DNA from: Urechis unicinctus | Lineage: Eukaryota > Annelida > Polychaeta > Xenopneusta > Urechidae | Reading direction: 5' to 3' | Assembly: GCA_034190875.2 (NCBI GenBank) | Contig: CM067350.1 | Location: 20,012,269-20,076,268 of the forward strand | Length of the DNA: 64,000 nt | Shown here: piece after piece, positions 36,590 through 52,300 of the stretch | Layout: each line of letters starts with the position of its first letter | Position numbering within the stretch: the first letter of the stretch is position 1 | Notes under the pieces: model-generated | The model's input: only the letters and a program-made list of their open reading frames with translations | What the model was told of the DNA's origin: nothing | Database searches by the model: none | Translations under genes and position numbers: made by a program

Positions 36590-38060
36590 TATATGTAAAG
36601 ACTGCTCAACACTGACATAAAAGTCTGCTGTATGAAGAATTAGGTACAATGCCATCACAGTCAACTGTGTAAAAACTCCGCTACGCAGACCTCATAGTCA
36701 GTTGTTTGTAGATTTCGCTACGCTGATGTCATAGTCAGTTGTATGTAGATTTCGCTACGCTGACATTATAGCCGTCTATGCAAAAACTACTTTTCACTGA
36801 CATGCTATTCAGCTGTATATAGAGTTCGCTACACTGACTTCATCGTGCGCTGTATATAGAGTTCAACACACTGACATCATCGTGCGCTGTATTTAGAGTT
36901 CACAACATTGACATCTCAGTCAGCTGCATATGAAGTTAGCTACGCTGACATTATCGTGCGCTGTATATAGAGTTTACTACACTGACAACATCGTGCGCTG
37001 TATATAGAGTTCACTACATTGACATCTCAGTCAGCTGTATACAAAGTTCGCTACACTAACATCATCGTCCGCTGTTGATCGAGTTCCCTACACTGACATC
37101 ATCGTCCGCTGTATATAGAGTACCCTACGTTGATATTTCAGTCAGCTGTATGTATAGTTCGCTACACTGACATCATCGTCCGCTTTATGTAGAGTTCACC
37201 ACACTGACATCATCGTGTGCTGTATATAGAGTTTACTTCGCAGACATCTCGGTCAGCTGCATAATGTGTACACTACGTTGACATCACCGTCCGCTGTATA
37301 TAGAGTTCGCTACACTGACATTATCGTGAGCTGTATAAAATGTTCACTACACCGACATCAGCGTCCGCAGTATATAGAGTTTTCTACACTGACATCTCAG
37401 TCAGCTGTAAACAAAGTTCGATACACTAACATCATCGTCCGCTGCATATAGATTTCGCTACACTGACATCATCGTCTGGTGAATATAGAGTTCGCTACAT
37501 TGACATCTCAGTCAGCTGTATATGAGGTTCGCTACGCCGACATCATCGTCCCCTGTATAATGAGATCACTATGTTGATATCTCAGTCAGCTGTATATGAA
37601 GTTCTCTACGCTGACAACATAGTCAGCTGTACAGAGATTTTACTACGTTGACATCTCAGCGAGCTATATAAAGAATACGCATCGCTTCGATCATAGTCCG
37701 CGGTTTATAGATTTCGCTAAACTGACAAAATCGTCCGCTGTATGTAGATTTCGCTACACTGACATCATCGTCTGCTGAATATAGAGTTCACTACATTGAC
37801 ATCTCAGTCAGCTGTATATAGAGTTCGCTACGCTGATATCATATTCCGCTGTATTTATAGTTCACTACATGGACGTCTCAGTCAGCTGTGTTTGAAGTTC
37901 GCTATGCTAACATCATTGTCCGCTCTATATAGAGTTCGCCACACTGACAATATCGTGCGCTGTATATAGAGTTCACTATATTGACATCTCAGTCGGCTGT
38001 ATATAGAGTTCGCTACGCTGATATCATATTCCGCTGTATATAGAGTTCGCTACACTAACA
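36590..38060. repeat. Satellite 2 higher-order block (partner at about 59,235-60,730)
   Basis: A 1.45-kb segment recurs 22.6-22.7 kb downstream. Shared rare forms include CATCGTCTGGTGAATATAG, a CCCCTGTATAATGAGATC unit, GATTTTACTACNNTGAC after GCTGTACAGA, CATCGCTTCGATCATAG and CTGACAAAATCGTCCGC, all in the same order. This is the longest-distance duplication detected in the window. Confidence 0.75.
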
Positions 38061-39849
38061 TCATCGTCCGCAGTACATAGAGATCGCTACATTGACATCT
38101 CAGTCAGCTGTATATGAAGTTCGCTACGCCGACATCATCGTCCCCTGTATATAGTGATCACTATATTGACATCTCAGTCAGCTGTGTATGAAGTTCGCCA
38201 CGCTGACATCATCGTCCGCTGTATGTAGAGTTTACATTGACATCTCAGTCAGCTGTATAGAGAGTTCGCTAATCTGACATCATCGTCCGCTGTATATAGA
38301 GTTCACTACATTGACATTTCAGTCATTTGTATATAGGGTTCGCTACACTGACATCATCGTTCGCAATTTATAGAGGGCGCTACACAGACATCATAATCAT
38401 ATTTGTAAAGCCTGCTCAACACTGACATAAAAGTCTGCTGTATGAAGAATTAGGTACAATGACACCATAGTCAACTGTGTAAAAACTGCGCTACGCAGAC
38501 CTCATAGTCAGTTGTTTGTAGATTTCGCTACGCTGATGTCATAGTCAGTTGTATGTAGATTTCGCTACACTGACATTATAGCCGTCTATGCAAAAACTAC
38601 TTTTCACTGACATGCTATTCAGCTGTATATAGAGTTCGCTACACTGACATCATCGTGCGCTGTTGATCGAGTTCCATACACTGACATCATCTTCCGCTGT
38701 ATATAGAGTACCCTACGTTGATATTTCAGTCAGCTGTATGTATAGTTCGCTACACTGACATCATCGTCCGCTATATGTAGAGTTTACCACACTGACATCA
38801 TCATGCGCTGTATATAGAGTTTACTACGCAGCATCTCAGTCAGCTGTATATAGAGTACACTACGTTGACATCATCGTCCGCTGTACCTAGAGTTCGCTAC
38901 ACTGACATCATCGTCCACTGAATATAGAGTTCACTTCATTGACATCTCAGTCAGCGGTATATAAAGTTTGATACACTAACATCATCGTCCGCTGTTTATA
39001 GATTTCGCTACTCTGACATCATCTTCCGCTGAATATGGAATTTGCTACATTGACATCTCAGTCAGCTGTATATGAAGTTCGCTAAGCCGACATCATCGTC
39101 CCCTGTATATATATATATATCACTATATTGACATCTCAGTCGGCTGGATATGAATTTCGCTACGCTGACCTCATCGTCCGCTGTGTATAGAGTTCGCTAC
39201 ATTGACATCTCAGTCAGCTGTATATAGAGTTCGCTTCATTGACATCTCAGTCCGCTGTATTTAGAGTTCACTACATGGACATCTCAGTCAGCTGTGTTTG
39301 AAGTTCGTTATGCTAACATCATCGTCCGCCCTATATAGAGTTCGCTGCACTGTCATCATCGTGTGCTCTATATAGAGTTCACTACATTGACATCTCAGTC
39401 AGCTGTATAGAGAGTTCGCTACGCTGATATCATATTCTGTTGTATTTAGAGTTCACTACATGGACATCTCAGTCAGCTGTGTTTGAAGTTCGCTATGCTA
39501 ACATCATCGTCCGCTCTATATAGAGTTCGCTACACTGACATCATCGTCCGCTCTATATATAGATCACTACATTGACATCTCAGTCAGCTGTATATGAAGT
39601 TCGCAACGCTAACATCATTTTCCGCTGTATACAGAGTTCGCTACACTAACTTCATCGTCCGCAGTACATAGAGTTCGCTACATTGACATCTCAGTCAGCT
39701 GTATATGAAGTTCGCTACACCGACATCATCGTCCCCTGTATATAGTGATCACTATATTGACATCTCAGTCAGCTGTATATGAAGTTCGCTACGCTGACAT
39801 TATCCTCCGCTGTATATAGAGTTTACATTGACATCTCAGTCAGCTGTGT

Positions 39850-42800
39850 AGAGAGTTCGCTAATATGACATCATCGTCCGCTGTATATAGAGTTCACTAC
39901 ATTGACATTTCAGTCAGTTGTATATAAAGTTCGCTACACTGACATCATCGTCCGCTATAAGTAGAGTTCACCACACTGACATCATCATGCGCTGTATATA
40001 GAGTTTACTACACAGCATCTCAGTCAGCTGTATATAGAGTACACTACGTTGACATCATCGTCCGCTGTACATAGAGTTCGCTACACTGACATCATCGTCC
40101 ACTGTATATAGAGATCACTTCATTGACATCTCAGTCAGGGGTATATAAAGTTCGATACACTAACATCATCGTCCGCTGTTTATAGATTTCGCTACTCTGA
40201 CATCATCTTCCGCTGAATATAGAATTCGCTACATTGACATCTCAGCCAGCTGTATATGAAGTTCGCTAAGCCGACCTCATCGTCCCCTGTACATAGATAT
40301 CACTATATTGACATCTCAGTCAGCTGTATATGAAGTTCGCTACGCTGACATTATCGTCCGCTGTATGTAGAGTTTACATTGACATCTCAGTCAGCTGTAT
40401 AGAGAGTTCGCTAATCTGACATCATCGTCCGCTGTATATAGAGTTCACTACATTGACATTTCAGTCATTTGTATATAGGGTTCGCTACACTGACATCATC
40501 GTCCGCTGTATGTAGAGTTCACTACGCAGCATCTCAGTCAGCTGTATATAGAGTACACTACGTTGACATCATCATCCGCTGTATATTGAGTTCGCTACAC
40601 TAACATCATCGTCCGCAGTACATAGAGTTCGCTATATTGACATCTCAGTCAGCTGTATATGACGTTCGCCACGCTGACATCATCTTCCGCTGTATATAGA
40701 GTTTACATTGACATCTCAGTCAGCTGTATAGAGAGTTCGCTACACTAACATCATCGTTCGCAGTTTATAGAGTGCGCTACACAGACATCATAATCATATT
40801 TGTAAAGCCTGCTCAACACTGACATAAAAGTCTGCTGTATGAAGAATTAGGTACAATGACATCATAGTCAACTGTGTTACAATGCGCTACGTAGACCTCA
40901 TAGTCAGTTGTTTGTAGATTTCGCTACGCTGATGTCATAGTCAGTTGTATGTAGATTTCGCTACACTGACATTATAGCCGTCTATGCAAAAAACTACTTT
41001 TCACTGACATGCTATTCAGCTGTATATAGAGTTCGCAACACTGACATCATCGTGCGCTGCATATAGAGTTCACTACACTTACATCATCGTGCGCTGTATT
41101 TAGAGTTCACTACATTGACATCTCAGTCAGCTGTATATGAAGTTAGCTACGCTGACATCATCGTGCGCTGTATATAGAGTTTACTACACTGACAACATTT
41201 TGCGCTGTATATAGAGTTCACTACATTGACATCTCAGTCAGCTGTATTCAAAGTTCACTACACTAACATCATCGTCTGCTGTTGATCGAGTTCCCTACAC
41301 TGACATCATCGTCCGCTGTATATAGAGTACCCTGCGTTGATATTTCAGTCAGCTGTATGTATAGTTTGCTACACTGACATCATCGTCCGCTTTATGTAGA
41401 GTTCACCACACTGACATCATCGTGTGCTGCATATAGAGTTCACTACGCAGACATCTCGGTCAGCTGTATAATGAGTACACTACGCTGACATCATCGTCCG
41501 CTACACTGACATTTTCGTGCGCTGTATAAAATGTTCACTACACCGACATCAGCGTCCGCTGTATATAGTTTTCTACATTGACATCTCAGTCAGCTGTAAA
41601 CAAAGTTCGATACACTAACATCATCGTCCGCTGCATATAGATTTCGCTACACTGACATCATCGTCTGCTGAATATAGAGGTCACTACATTGACATCTCAG
41701 TCAGCTGTATATAGAGTTCGCTACGCTGATATCATATTCCGCTGTATTTAGAGTTCACTACATGGACATCTCAGTCAGCTGTGTTTGAAGTTCGCTATGC
41801 TAACATCATCGTCCGCTCTATATAGAGTTCGCTACACTGACATCATCGTCCGCTCTATATATAGATCACTACATTGACATCTCAGTCAGCTGTATATGAA
41901 GTTCGCAACGCTAACATCATTTTCCGCTGTATACAGAGAGTTCGCTACACTAACATCATCGTCCGCAGTACATAGAGTTCGCTACATTGGCATCTCAGTC
42001 AGCTGTATATGAAGTTCGCTACACCGACATCATCGTCCCCTGTATATAGTGATCACTATATTGACATCTCAGTCAGCTGTATATGAAGTTCGCCACGCTG
42101 ACATTATCGTCCGCTGTATATAGAGTTTACATTGACATCTCAGTCAGCTGTGTAGAGAGTTCGCTAATATGACATCATCGTCCGCTGTATATAGAGTTCA
42201 CTACAATGACATTTCAGTCAGTTGTATATAGAGTTCGCTACACTGACATCATCGTCCGCTATATGTAGAGTTCACCACACTGACATCATCATGCGCTGTA
42301 TATAGAGTTTACTACGCAGCATCTCAGTCAGCTGTATATAGAGTACGCTTCGTTGACATCATCGTCCGCTGTATATTGAGTTCGCTACGCTAACATCATC
42401 GTCCGCAGTACATAGAGTTCGCTACATTGACATCTCAGTCAGCTGTATAGAGAGTTCGCTAATCTGACATCATCGTCCGCTGTATATAGAGTTCACTACA
42501 TTGACATTTCAGTCATTTGTATATAGGGTTCGCTACACTGACATCATCGTCCGCTGTATCTAGAGTTCACTACGCAGCATCTCAGTCAGCTGTATATAGA
42601 GTACACTACGTTGACATCATCGTCCGCTGTATATTGAGTTCGTTACACTAACATCATCGTCCGCAGTACATAGAGTTCGCTACATTGACATCTCAGTCAG
42701 CTGTATATGAACGTTCGCCACGCTGACATCATCTTCCGCTGTATATTGAGTTTACATTGACATCTCAGTCAGCTGTATAGAGAGTTCGCTACACTAACAT

Positions 42801-44300
42801 CATCGTTCGCAGTTTATAGAGTGCGCTACACAGACATCATAATCATATTTGTAAAGCCTGCTCAACACTACTGACATAAAAGTCTGCTGTATGAAGAATT
42901 AGGTACAATGACATCATAGTCAACTGTGTAAAACTGCGCTACGCTGATGTCATAGTCAGTTGTATGTAGATTTCGCTACGCTGACATTATAGCCGTATAT
43001 GCAAAAACTACTTTTCACTGACATGCTATTCAGCTGTATTTAGAGTAGGCTACACTGACATCATCGTGCGCTGTATATAGAGTTCACCACACTGACATCA
43101 TCGTGTGCTGTATATAGAGTTCACTACATTGACATCTCAGTCAGCTGATTTTAAGTTCGTTACACTAACATCATCGTTCGCTTTTGATCGAGTTCGCTAC
43201 ACCGACATCATCGTCCGCAGAATATAGAGTTCGCTACATTGACATCTCAGTCAGCTGTATATAGAGTTCGCTTCATTGACATCTCAGTCCGCTGTATTTA
43301 GAGTTCACTACATGGACATCTCAGTCAGCTGTGTTTGAAGTTCGCTATGCTAACATCATCGTCCGCTCTATATAGAGTTCGCTACACTGTCATCATCGTG
43401 CGCTGTATATAGAGTTCACTACATTGACATCTCAGTCGGCTGTATATAGAGTTCGCTACGCTGATATCATATTCCGCTGTATTTAGAGTTCACTACATGG
43501 ACATCTCAGTCAGCTGTGTTTGAAGTTCGCTATGCTAACATTATCGTCCGCTGTATATAGAGTTTACATTGACATCTCAGTCAGCTGTGTAGAGAGTTCG
43601 CTAATATGACATCATCGTCCGCTGTATATAGAGTTCACTACATTGACATTTCAGTCAGTTGTATATAAAGTTCGCTACACTGACATCATCGTCCGCTATA
43701 AGTAGAGTTCACCACACTGACATCATCATGCGCTGTATATAGAGTTTACTACGCAGCATCTCAGTCAGCTGTATATAGAGTACACTACGTTGACATCATC
43801 GTCCGCTGTACATAGAGTTCGCTACACTGACATCATCGTCCACTGTATATAGAGTTCACTTCATTGACATCTCAGTCAGCGGTATATAAAGTTCGATACA
43901 CTAACATCATCGTCCGCTGTTTATAGATTTCGCTACTCTGACATCATCTTCCGCTGAATATAGAATTCGCTACATTGACATCTCAGTCAGCTGTATATGA
44001 AGTTCGCTAAGCCGACCTCATCGTCCCCTGTACATAGATATCACTATATTGACATCTCAGTCAGCTGTATATGAAGTTCGCTACGCTGACATCATCGTCC
44101 GCTTTATATAGAGTTTACATTGACATCTCAGTCAGCTGTATAGAGAGTTCGCTAATCTGACATCATCGTCCGCTGTACATAGAGTTCGCTACACTGACAT
44201 CATCGTCCGCTGTATATAGAGTTCGCTACACTGACATCATCGTCCGCTGTATATAGAGTTTACATTGACATCTCAGTCAGCTGTATAGAGAGTTCGCTAC
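39850..44300. repeat. Satellite 2 higher-order block of about 4.45 kb (partner at 49,395-53,850)
   Basis: The segment recurs at an offset of 9.54-9.55 kb. Matching rare variants are GCTATAAGTAGAG (39,954 and 49,502), GTCAGGGGTATATAAAG (about 40,134 and 49,681), GTGTTACAATGCGCTACG (about 40,874 and 50,421), the short CGTCCGCTACACTGAC monomer deletion (about 41,497 and 51,043) and CTATAAGTAGAG again (43,697 and 53,241). The small size drift over 4 kb suggests a fairly recent copy. Confidence 0.85.
42848..44160. repeat. Satellite 2 1.3-kb block, first of five copies
   Basis: The block begins with an atypical module lacking the GCAGACCTC monomer and continues through GTATATGCAAAAACTAC, TTTAGAGTAGGCTACAC and GCTGATTTTAAGTTCG to CTATAAGTAGAG. 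Copies start near 42,848, 46,320, 48,657, 52,387 and 54,858. Those at 46,320, 52,387 and 54,858 share the GTCATCGGTATAT variant and are closest relatives; 42,848 has GTCAGCGG and 48,657 has GTCAGGGG. Confidence 0.8.
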
Positions 44301-44309
44301 ACTGACATC

Positions 44310-45700
44310 ATCGTCCGCTATATATAGATCACTACATTGACATCTCAGTCAGCTGTATATGATGTTCGCAACGCTAACATCTTTTCCGCTGTATATGAGT
44401 TTTCGCTACTCTAACATCATCGTCCGCAGTACATAGAGTTCGCTACATTGACATCTCAGTTCGCTGTATATAGAGTTCGCTACACATATTTGACAATCAT
44501 CGTCCCCTGTATATAGAAGATCACTACATTGACATCTCAGTCAGCTGTATATAGAGTTCGCTACGCTGACATCATCGTCCGCTGTATATAGAGTTCGCTA
44601 CACTGACATCATCAGTCAGCTGTATAGAGAGTTCGCTACACTGACATCATCGTCCGCTGTATATAGAGTTCACTACACTGACATTTCAGTCAGCTGTATA
44701 TAGAGTTCGCTACACTGACATCATCGTCCGCTATATGTAGAGTTCACCACACTGACATCATCATGCGCTGTATATAGAGTTTACTACGCAGCATCTCAGT
44801 CAGCTGTATATAGAGTTACACTTCGTTGACATCATCGTCCGCTGTATATAGAGTTCGCTACGCTGACATCATCGTCCGCTGTATATAGAGTTCGCTACAT
44901 TGACATCTCGTGCGCTGTATATAGAGTTCGCTAATCTGACATCATCGTCCGCTGTATATAGAGTTCACTACATTGACATCTCAGTCATTTGTATATCAAA
45001 GTTCGCTACACTGACATCATCGTCCGCTGTTGATAGAGTTCACTACGCTGACATCATCAGTCAGCTGTATATAGAGTACACTACGTTGACATCATCAGTC
45101 AGCTGTATATTGTATAGTCGCTACACTAACATCATCGTCCGCAGTACATAGAGTTCGCTACATTGACATCTCAGTCAGCTGTATATGACGTTCACTACGC
45201 TGACATCATCGGTCCGCTGTATATAGAGTTTACATTGACATCATCAGTCAGCTGTATAGAGAGTTCGCTACACACTAACATCATCGTTCGCAGTTTATAG
45301 AGTGCGCTACACAGACATCATAATCAGTCAGCTGTAAAGCAAAGTTCGCTACACTGACATCATCGTCTGCTGTATGAAGAATTCGCTACAATGACATCAT
45401 AGTCAACTGTATAAAAACTTCGCTACATTGACATCATAGTCAGTTGTATGTAGAGTTCGCTACGCTGACATCATATTCCGTGTATTAGAGTTACTTTTCA
45501 CTGACATGCTCAGTCAGCTGTGTTTAGAGTTCGCTACACTGACATCATCGTCCGCTGTATATAGAGTTCACCACACTGACATCATCGTCCGCTGTATATA
45601 GAGTTCACTACATTGACATCTCAGTCAGCTGTATATTAAGTTCGCAACGCTAACATCATTTTCCGCTGTATACGAGTTCGCTCATCATCGTCCGCAGTAC
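44310..45700. other. Indel-rich, consensus-like island in satellite 2
   Basis: Units here show frequent 1-4 base indels and mixtures of lineage signatures. The atypical module near 45,310 is recognisable only in outline, with ordinary monomer sequence replacing its diagnostic parts. Gene conversion could do this, but so could a consensus built from reads of non-identical copies. HOR order should not be inferred through this island. Confidence 0.5.
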
Positions 45701-47599
45701 ATAGAGTTCGCTACATTGGCATCTCAGTCAGCTGTATATGAAGTTCGCTACACCGACATCATCGTCCGCTGTATATAGTGATCACTATATTGACATCTCA
45801 GTCAGCTGTATATGAAGTTCGCTACGCTGACATCATCGTCCGCTGTATATAGAGTTTACTACACTGACATCTCAGTCAGCTGTGTAGAGAGTTCGCTATA
45901 TCTGACATCATCGTCCGCTGTATATAGAGTTCACTACAATGACATTTCAGTCAGTTGTATATAGAGTTCGCTACACTGACATCATCGTCCGCTATATGTA
46001 GAGTTCACCACACTGACATCATCATGCGCTGTATATAGAGTTTACTACGCAGCATCTCAGTCAGCTGTATATAGAGTACGCTTCGTTGACATCATCGTCC
46101 GCTGTATATTGAGTTCGCTACGCTAACATCATCGTCCGCAGTACATAGAGTTCGCTACATTGACATCTCAGTCAGCTGTATATGACGTTCGCCACGCTGA
46201 CATCATCTTCCGCTGTATATTGAGTTTACATTGACATCTCAGTCAGCTGTATAGAGAGTTCGCTACACTAACATCATCGTTCGCAGTTTATAGAGTGCGC
46301 TACACAGACATCATAATCATATTTGTAAAGCCTGCTCAACACTGACATAAAAGTCTGCTGTATGAAGAATTAGGTACAATGACATCATAGTCAACTGTGT
46401 AAAAACTGCGCTACGCTGATGTCATAGTCAGTTGTATGTAGATTTCGCTACGCTGACATTATAGCCGTATATGCAAAAACTACTTTTCACTGACATGCTA
46501 TTCAGCTGTATTTAGAGTAGGCTACACTGACATCATCGTGCGCTGTATATAGAGTTCACCACACTGACATCATCGTGTGCTGTATATAGAGTTCACTACA
46601 TTGACATCTCAGTCAGCTGATTTTAAGTTCGTTACACTAACATCATCGTTCGCTTTTGATCGAGTTCGCTACACCGACATCATCGTCCGCAGAATATAGA
46701 GTTCGCTACATTGACATCTCAGTCAGCTGTATATAGAGTTCGCTTCATTGACATCTCAGTCCGCTGTATTTAGAGTTTCACTACATGGACATCTCAGTCA
46801 GCTGTGTTTGAAGTTCGCTATGCTAACATCATCGTCCGCTCTATATAGAGTTCGCTACACTGTACATCATCGTGCGCTGTATATAGAGTTCACTACATTG
46901 ACATCTCAGTCGGCTGTATATAGAGTTCGCTACGCTGATATCATATTCCGCTGTATTTAGAGTTCACTACATGGACATCTCAGTCAGCTGTGTTTGAAGT
47001 TCGCTATGCTAACATTATCGTCCGCTGTATATAGAGTTTACATTGACATCTCAGTCAGCTGTGTAGAGAGTTCGCTAATATGACATTATCGTCCGCTGTA
47101 TATAGAGTTCACTACATTGACATTTCAGTCAGTTGTATATAAAGTTCGCTACACTGACATCATCGTCCGCTATAAGTAGAGTTCACCACACTGACATCAT
47201 CATGCGCTGTATATAGAGTTTACTACGCAGCATCTCAGTCAGCTGTATATAGAGTACACTACGTTGACATCATCGTCCGCTGTACATAGAGTTCGCTACA
47301 CTGACATCATCGTCCACTGTATATAGAGTTCACTTCATTGACATCTCAGTCATCGGTATATATAAAGTTCGATACACTAACATCATCGTCCGCTGTTTAT
47401 AGATTTCGCTACTCTGACATCATCTTCCGCTGAATATAGAATTCGCTACATTGACATCTCAGTCTGCTGTATATGAAGTTCGCTAAGCCGACCTCATCGT
47501 CCCCTGTACATAGATATCACTATATTGACATCTCAGTCAGCTGTATATGAAGTTCGCTACGCTGACATCATCGTCCGCTGCATGTAGAGTTTACATTGA

Positions 47600-48650
47600 C
47601 ATCTCATCGTCAGCTGTATAGAGAGTTCGCTAATCTGACATCATCGTCCGCTGTATATAGAGTTCGCTACACTAATACCATCATCGTCCGCTGTATATAG
47701 AGTTCGCTACACTGATATCATCGTCCGCTGTATATAGAATTCGCTACATTGACATCTCAGTCCGCTGTATATAGAGTTCGCTACACTGACATCATCGTCC
47801 GCGCTGTATATATAGATCACTACATTGACATCTCAGTCAGCTGTATATGAAGTTCGCAACGCTAACATCGCTGTTTATAGCTATCACTATATACAGTCAG
47901 CTGTGTAGAGAGTTTTTCGCTACTCTAACATCATCGTCCGCTGTATATAGAGTTCGCTACATTGACATCTCAGTCAGCTGTATAGAAGTTCGCTACACCT
48001 GACATCATCGTCCAGTGTATAGAGTGATCACATATTGACATCTCAGTCAGCTGTATATGAAGTTCGCCACACTGACATTATCGTCCGCTGTATATAGAGT
48101 TTACATTGACATCTCAGTCAGCTGTATAGAGAGTTCGCTAATATGACATCATCGTCCGCTGTATATAGAGTTCACTACAATTGACATTTCAGTCAGTTGT
48201 ATATAGAGTTCGCTACACTGACATCATCGTCCGCTGTATGTAGAGAGTTCACCACAGTGACATACATTGACATCATCATGCCGCTGTATATAGAGTTTAC
48301 TACGCAGCATCTCAGTCAGCTGTATATAGAGTACACTTCGTTGACATCATCGTCCGCTGTATATTGAGTTCGCTACACTAACATCATCGTCCGCAGTACA
48401 TAGAGTTCGCTACATTGACATCTCAGTCAGCTGTATAGAGAGTTCGTTCGCCACGCTGAGTTCATCATGACATTTCGCTGTATATAGGGTTCGCTACACT
48501 GACATCAGTCCGCTGTACATCACTGACATCTCAGTCAGCTGTATATAGAGTACACTACGTTGACATATAGAGAGTTCGCTACACTATCACATACATAGAT
48601 CATTGTCTCGCAGCTTTATGAGAGTGCGCTAGTTTACATTGACATCATAA
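47600..48650. other. Second indel-rich island in satellite 2
   Basis: Monomers are partly duplicated, shortened or spliced together (for example around 47,870-47,920, 48,240-48,290 and 48,430-48,630), whereas the matching part of the other copies (about 53,700-54,850) is regular. I regard it as probably an assembly or polishing defect, with real rearrangement as the alternative. Confidence 0.5.
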
Positions 48651-49394
48651 TCATATTTGTAAAGCCTGCTCAACACTGACATAAAAGTCTGCTGTATGAA
48701 GAATTAGGTACAATGACATCATAGTCAACTGTGTAAAAACTGCGCTACGCTGATGTCATAGTCAGTTGTATGTAGATTTCGCTACGCTGACATTATAGCC
48801 GTATATGCAAAAACTACTTTTCACTGACATGCTATTCAGCTGTATTTAGAGTAGGCTACACTGACATCATCGTGCGCTGTATATAGAGTTCACCACACTG
48901 ACATCATCGTGTGCTGTATATAGAGTTCACTACATTGACATCTCAGTCAGCTGATTTTTAAGTTCGTTACACTAACATCATCGTTCGCTTTTGATCGAGT
49001 TCGCTACACCGACATCATCGTCCGCAGAATATAGAGTTCGCTACATTGACATCTCAGTCAGCTGTATATAGAGTTCGCTTCATTGACATCTCAGTCCGCT
49101 GTATTTAGAGTTCACTACATGGACATCTCAGTCAGCTGTGTTTGAAGTTCGCTATGCTAACATCATCGTCCGCTCTATATAGAGTTCGCTACACTGTCAT
49201 CATCGTGCGCTGTATATAGAGTTCACTACATTGACATCTCAGTCGGCTGTATATAGAGTTCGCTACGCTGATATCATATTCCGCTGTATTTAGAGTTCAC
49301 TACATGGACATCTCAGTCAGCTGTGTTTGAAGTTCGCTATGCTAACATTATCGTCCGCTGTATATAGAGTTTACATTGACATCTCAGTCAGCTG

Positions 49395-52300
49395 TGTAGA
49401 GAGTTCGCTAATATGACATCATCGTCCGCTGTATATAGAGTTCACTACATTGACATTTCAGTCAGTTGTATATAAAGTTCGCTACACTGACATCATCGTC
49501 CGCTATAAGTAGAGTTCACCACACTGACATCATCATGCGCTGTATATAGAGTTTACTACACAGCATCTCAGTCAGCTGTATATAGAGTACACTACGTTGA
49601 CATCATCGTCCGCTGTACATAGAGTTCGCTACACTGACATCATCGTCCACTGTATATAGAGATCACTTCATTGACATCTCAGTCAGGGGTATATAAAGTT
49701 CGATACACTAACATCATCGTCCGCTGTTTATAGATTTCGCTACTCTGACATCATCTTCCGCTGAATATAGAATTCGCTACATTGACATCTCAGCCAGCTG
49801 TATATGAAGTTCGCTAAGCCGACCTCATCGTCCCCTGTACATAGATATCACTATATTGACATCTCAGTCAGCTGTATATGAAGTTCGCTACGCTGACATT
49901 ATCGTCCGCTGTATGTAGAGTTTACATTGACATCTCAGTCAGCTGTATAGAGAGTTCGCTAATCTGACATCATCGTCCGCTGTATATAGAGTTCACTACA
50001 TTGACATTTCAGTCATTTGTATATAGGGTTCGCTACACTGACATCATCGTCCGCTGTATGTAGAGTTCACTACGCAGCATCTCAGTCAGCTGTATATAGA
50101 GTACACTACGTTGACATCATCATCCGCTGTATATTGAGTTCGCTACACTAACATCATCGTCCGCAGTACATAGAGTTCGCTATATTGACATCTCAGTCAG
50201 CTGTATATGACGTTCGCCACGCTGACATCATCTTCCGCTGTATATAGAGTTTACATTGACATCTCAGTCAGCTGTATAGAGAGTTCGCTACACTAACATC
50301 ATCGTTCGCAGTTTATAGAGTGCGCTACACAGACATCATAATCATATTTGTAAAGCCTGCTCAACACTGACATAAAAGTCTGCTGTATGAAGAATTAGGT
50401 ACAATGACATCATAGTCAACTGTGTTACAATGCGCTACGTAGACCTCATAGTCAGTTGTTTGTAGATTTCGCTACGCTGATGTCATAGTCAGTTGTATGT
50501 AGATTTCGCTACACTGACATTATAGCCGTCTATGCAAAAACTACTTTTCACTGACATGCTATTCAGCTGTATATAGAGTTCGCAACACTGACATCATCGT
50601 GCGCTGCATATAGAGTTCACTACACTTACATCATCGTGCGCTGTATTTAGAGTTCACTACATTGACATCTCAGTCAGCTGTATATGAAGTTAGCTACGCT
50701 GACATCATCGTGCGCTGTATATAGAGTTTACTACACTGACAACATTTTGCGCTGTATATAGAGTTCACTACATTGACATCTCAGTCAGCTGTATTCAAAG
50801 TTCACTACACTAACATCATCGTCTGCTGTTGATCGAGTTCCCTACACTGACATCATCGTCCGCTGTATATAGAGTACCCTGCGTTGATATTTCAGTCAGC
50901 TGTATGTATAGTTTGCTACACTGACATCATCGTCCGCTTTATGTAGAGTTCACCACACTGACATCATCGTGTGCTGCATATAGAGTTCACTACGCAGACA
51001 TCTCGGTCAGCTGTATAATGAGTACACTACGCTGACATCATCGTCCGCTACACTGACATTTTCGTGCGCTGTATAAAATGTTCACTACACCGACATCAGC
51101 GTCCGCTGTATATAGTTTTCTACATTGACATCTCAGTCAGCTGTAAACAAAGTTCGATACACTAAACATCATCGTCCGCTGCATATAGATTTCGCTACAC
51201 TGACATCATCGTCTGCTGAATATAGAGGTCACTACATTGACATCTCAGTCAGCTGTATATAGAGTTCGCTACGCTGATATCATATTCCGCTGTATTTAGA
51301 GTTCACTACATGGACATCTCAGTCAGCTGTGTTTGAAGTTCGCTATGCTAACATCATCGTCCGCTCTATATAGAGTTCGCTACACTGACATCATCGTCCG
51401 CTCTATATATAGATCACTACATTGACATCTCAGTCAGCTGTATATGAAGTTCGCAACGCTAACATCATTTTCCGCTGTATACAGAGTTCGCTACACTAAC
51501 ATCATCGTCCGCAGTACATAGAGTTCGCTACATTGGCATCTCAGTCAGCTGTATATGAAGTTCGCTACACCGACATCATCGTCCCCTGTATATAGTGATC
51601 ACTATATTGACATCTCAGTCAGCTGTATATGAAGTTCGCCACGCTGACATTATCGTCCGCTGTATATAGAGTTTACATTGACATCTCAGTCAGCTGTGTA
51701 GAGAGTTCGCTAATATGACATCATCGTCCGCTGTATATAGAGTTCACTACAATGACATTTCAGTCAGTTGTATATAGAGTTCGCTACACTGACATCATCG
51801 TCCGCTATATGTAGAGTTCACCACACTGACATCATCATGCGCTGTATATAGAGTTTACTACGCAGCATCTCAGTCAGCTGTATATAGAGTACGCTTCGTT
51901 GACATCATCGTCCGCTGTATATTGAGTTCGCTACGCTAACATCATCGTCCGCAGTACATAGAGTTCGCTACATTGACATCTCAGTCAGCTGTATAGAGAG
52001 TTCGCTAATCTGACATCATCGTCCGCTGTATATAGAGTTCACTACATTGACATTTCAGTCATTTGTATATAGGGTTCGCTACACTGACATCATCGTCCGC
52101 TGTATCTAGAGTTCACTACGCAGCATCTCAGTCAGCTGTATATAGAGTACACTACGTTGACATCATCGTCCGCTGTATATTGAGTTCGTTACACTAACAT
52201 CATCGTCCGCAGTACATAGAGTTCGCTACATTGACATCTCAGTCAGCTGTATATGACGTTCGCCACGCTGACATCATCTTCCGCTGTATATTGAGTTTAC

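Noticed and set aside
37401-37425. RNA polymerase III B-box (GTTCGATAC) in some satellite 2 monomers
   Set aside because: The nine bases fit the loose B-box pattern, but no A-box lies at a suitable distance and no tRNA-like fold is present.
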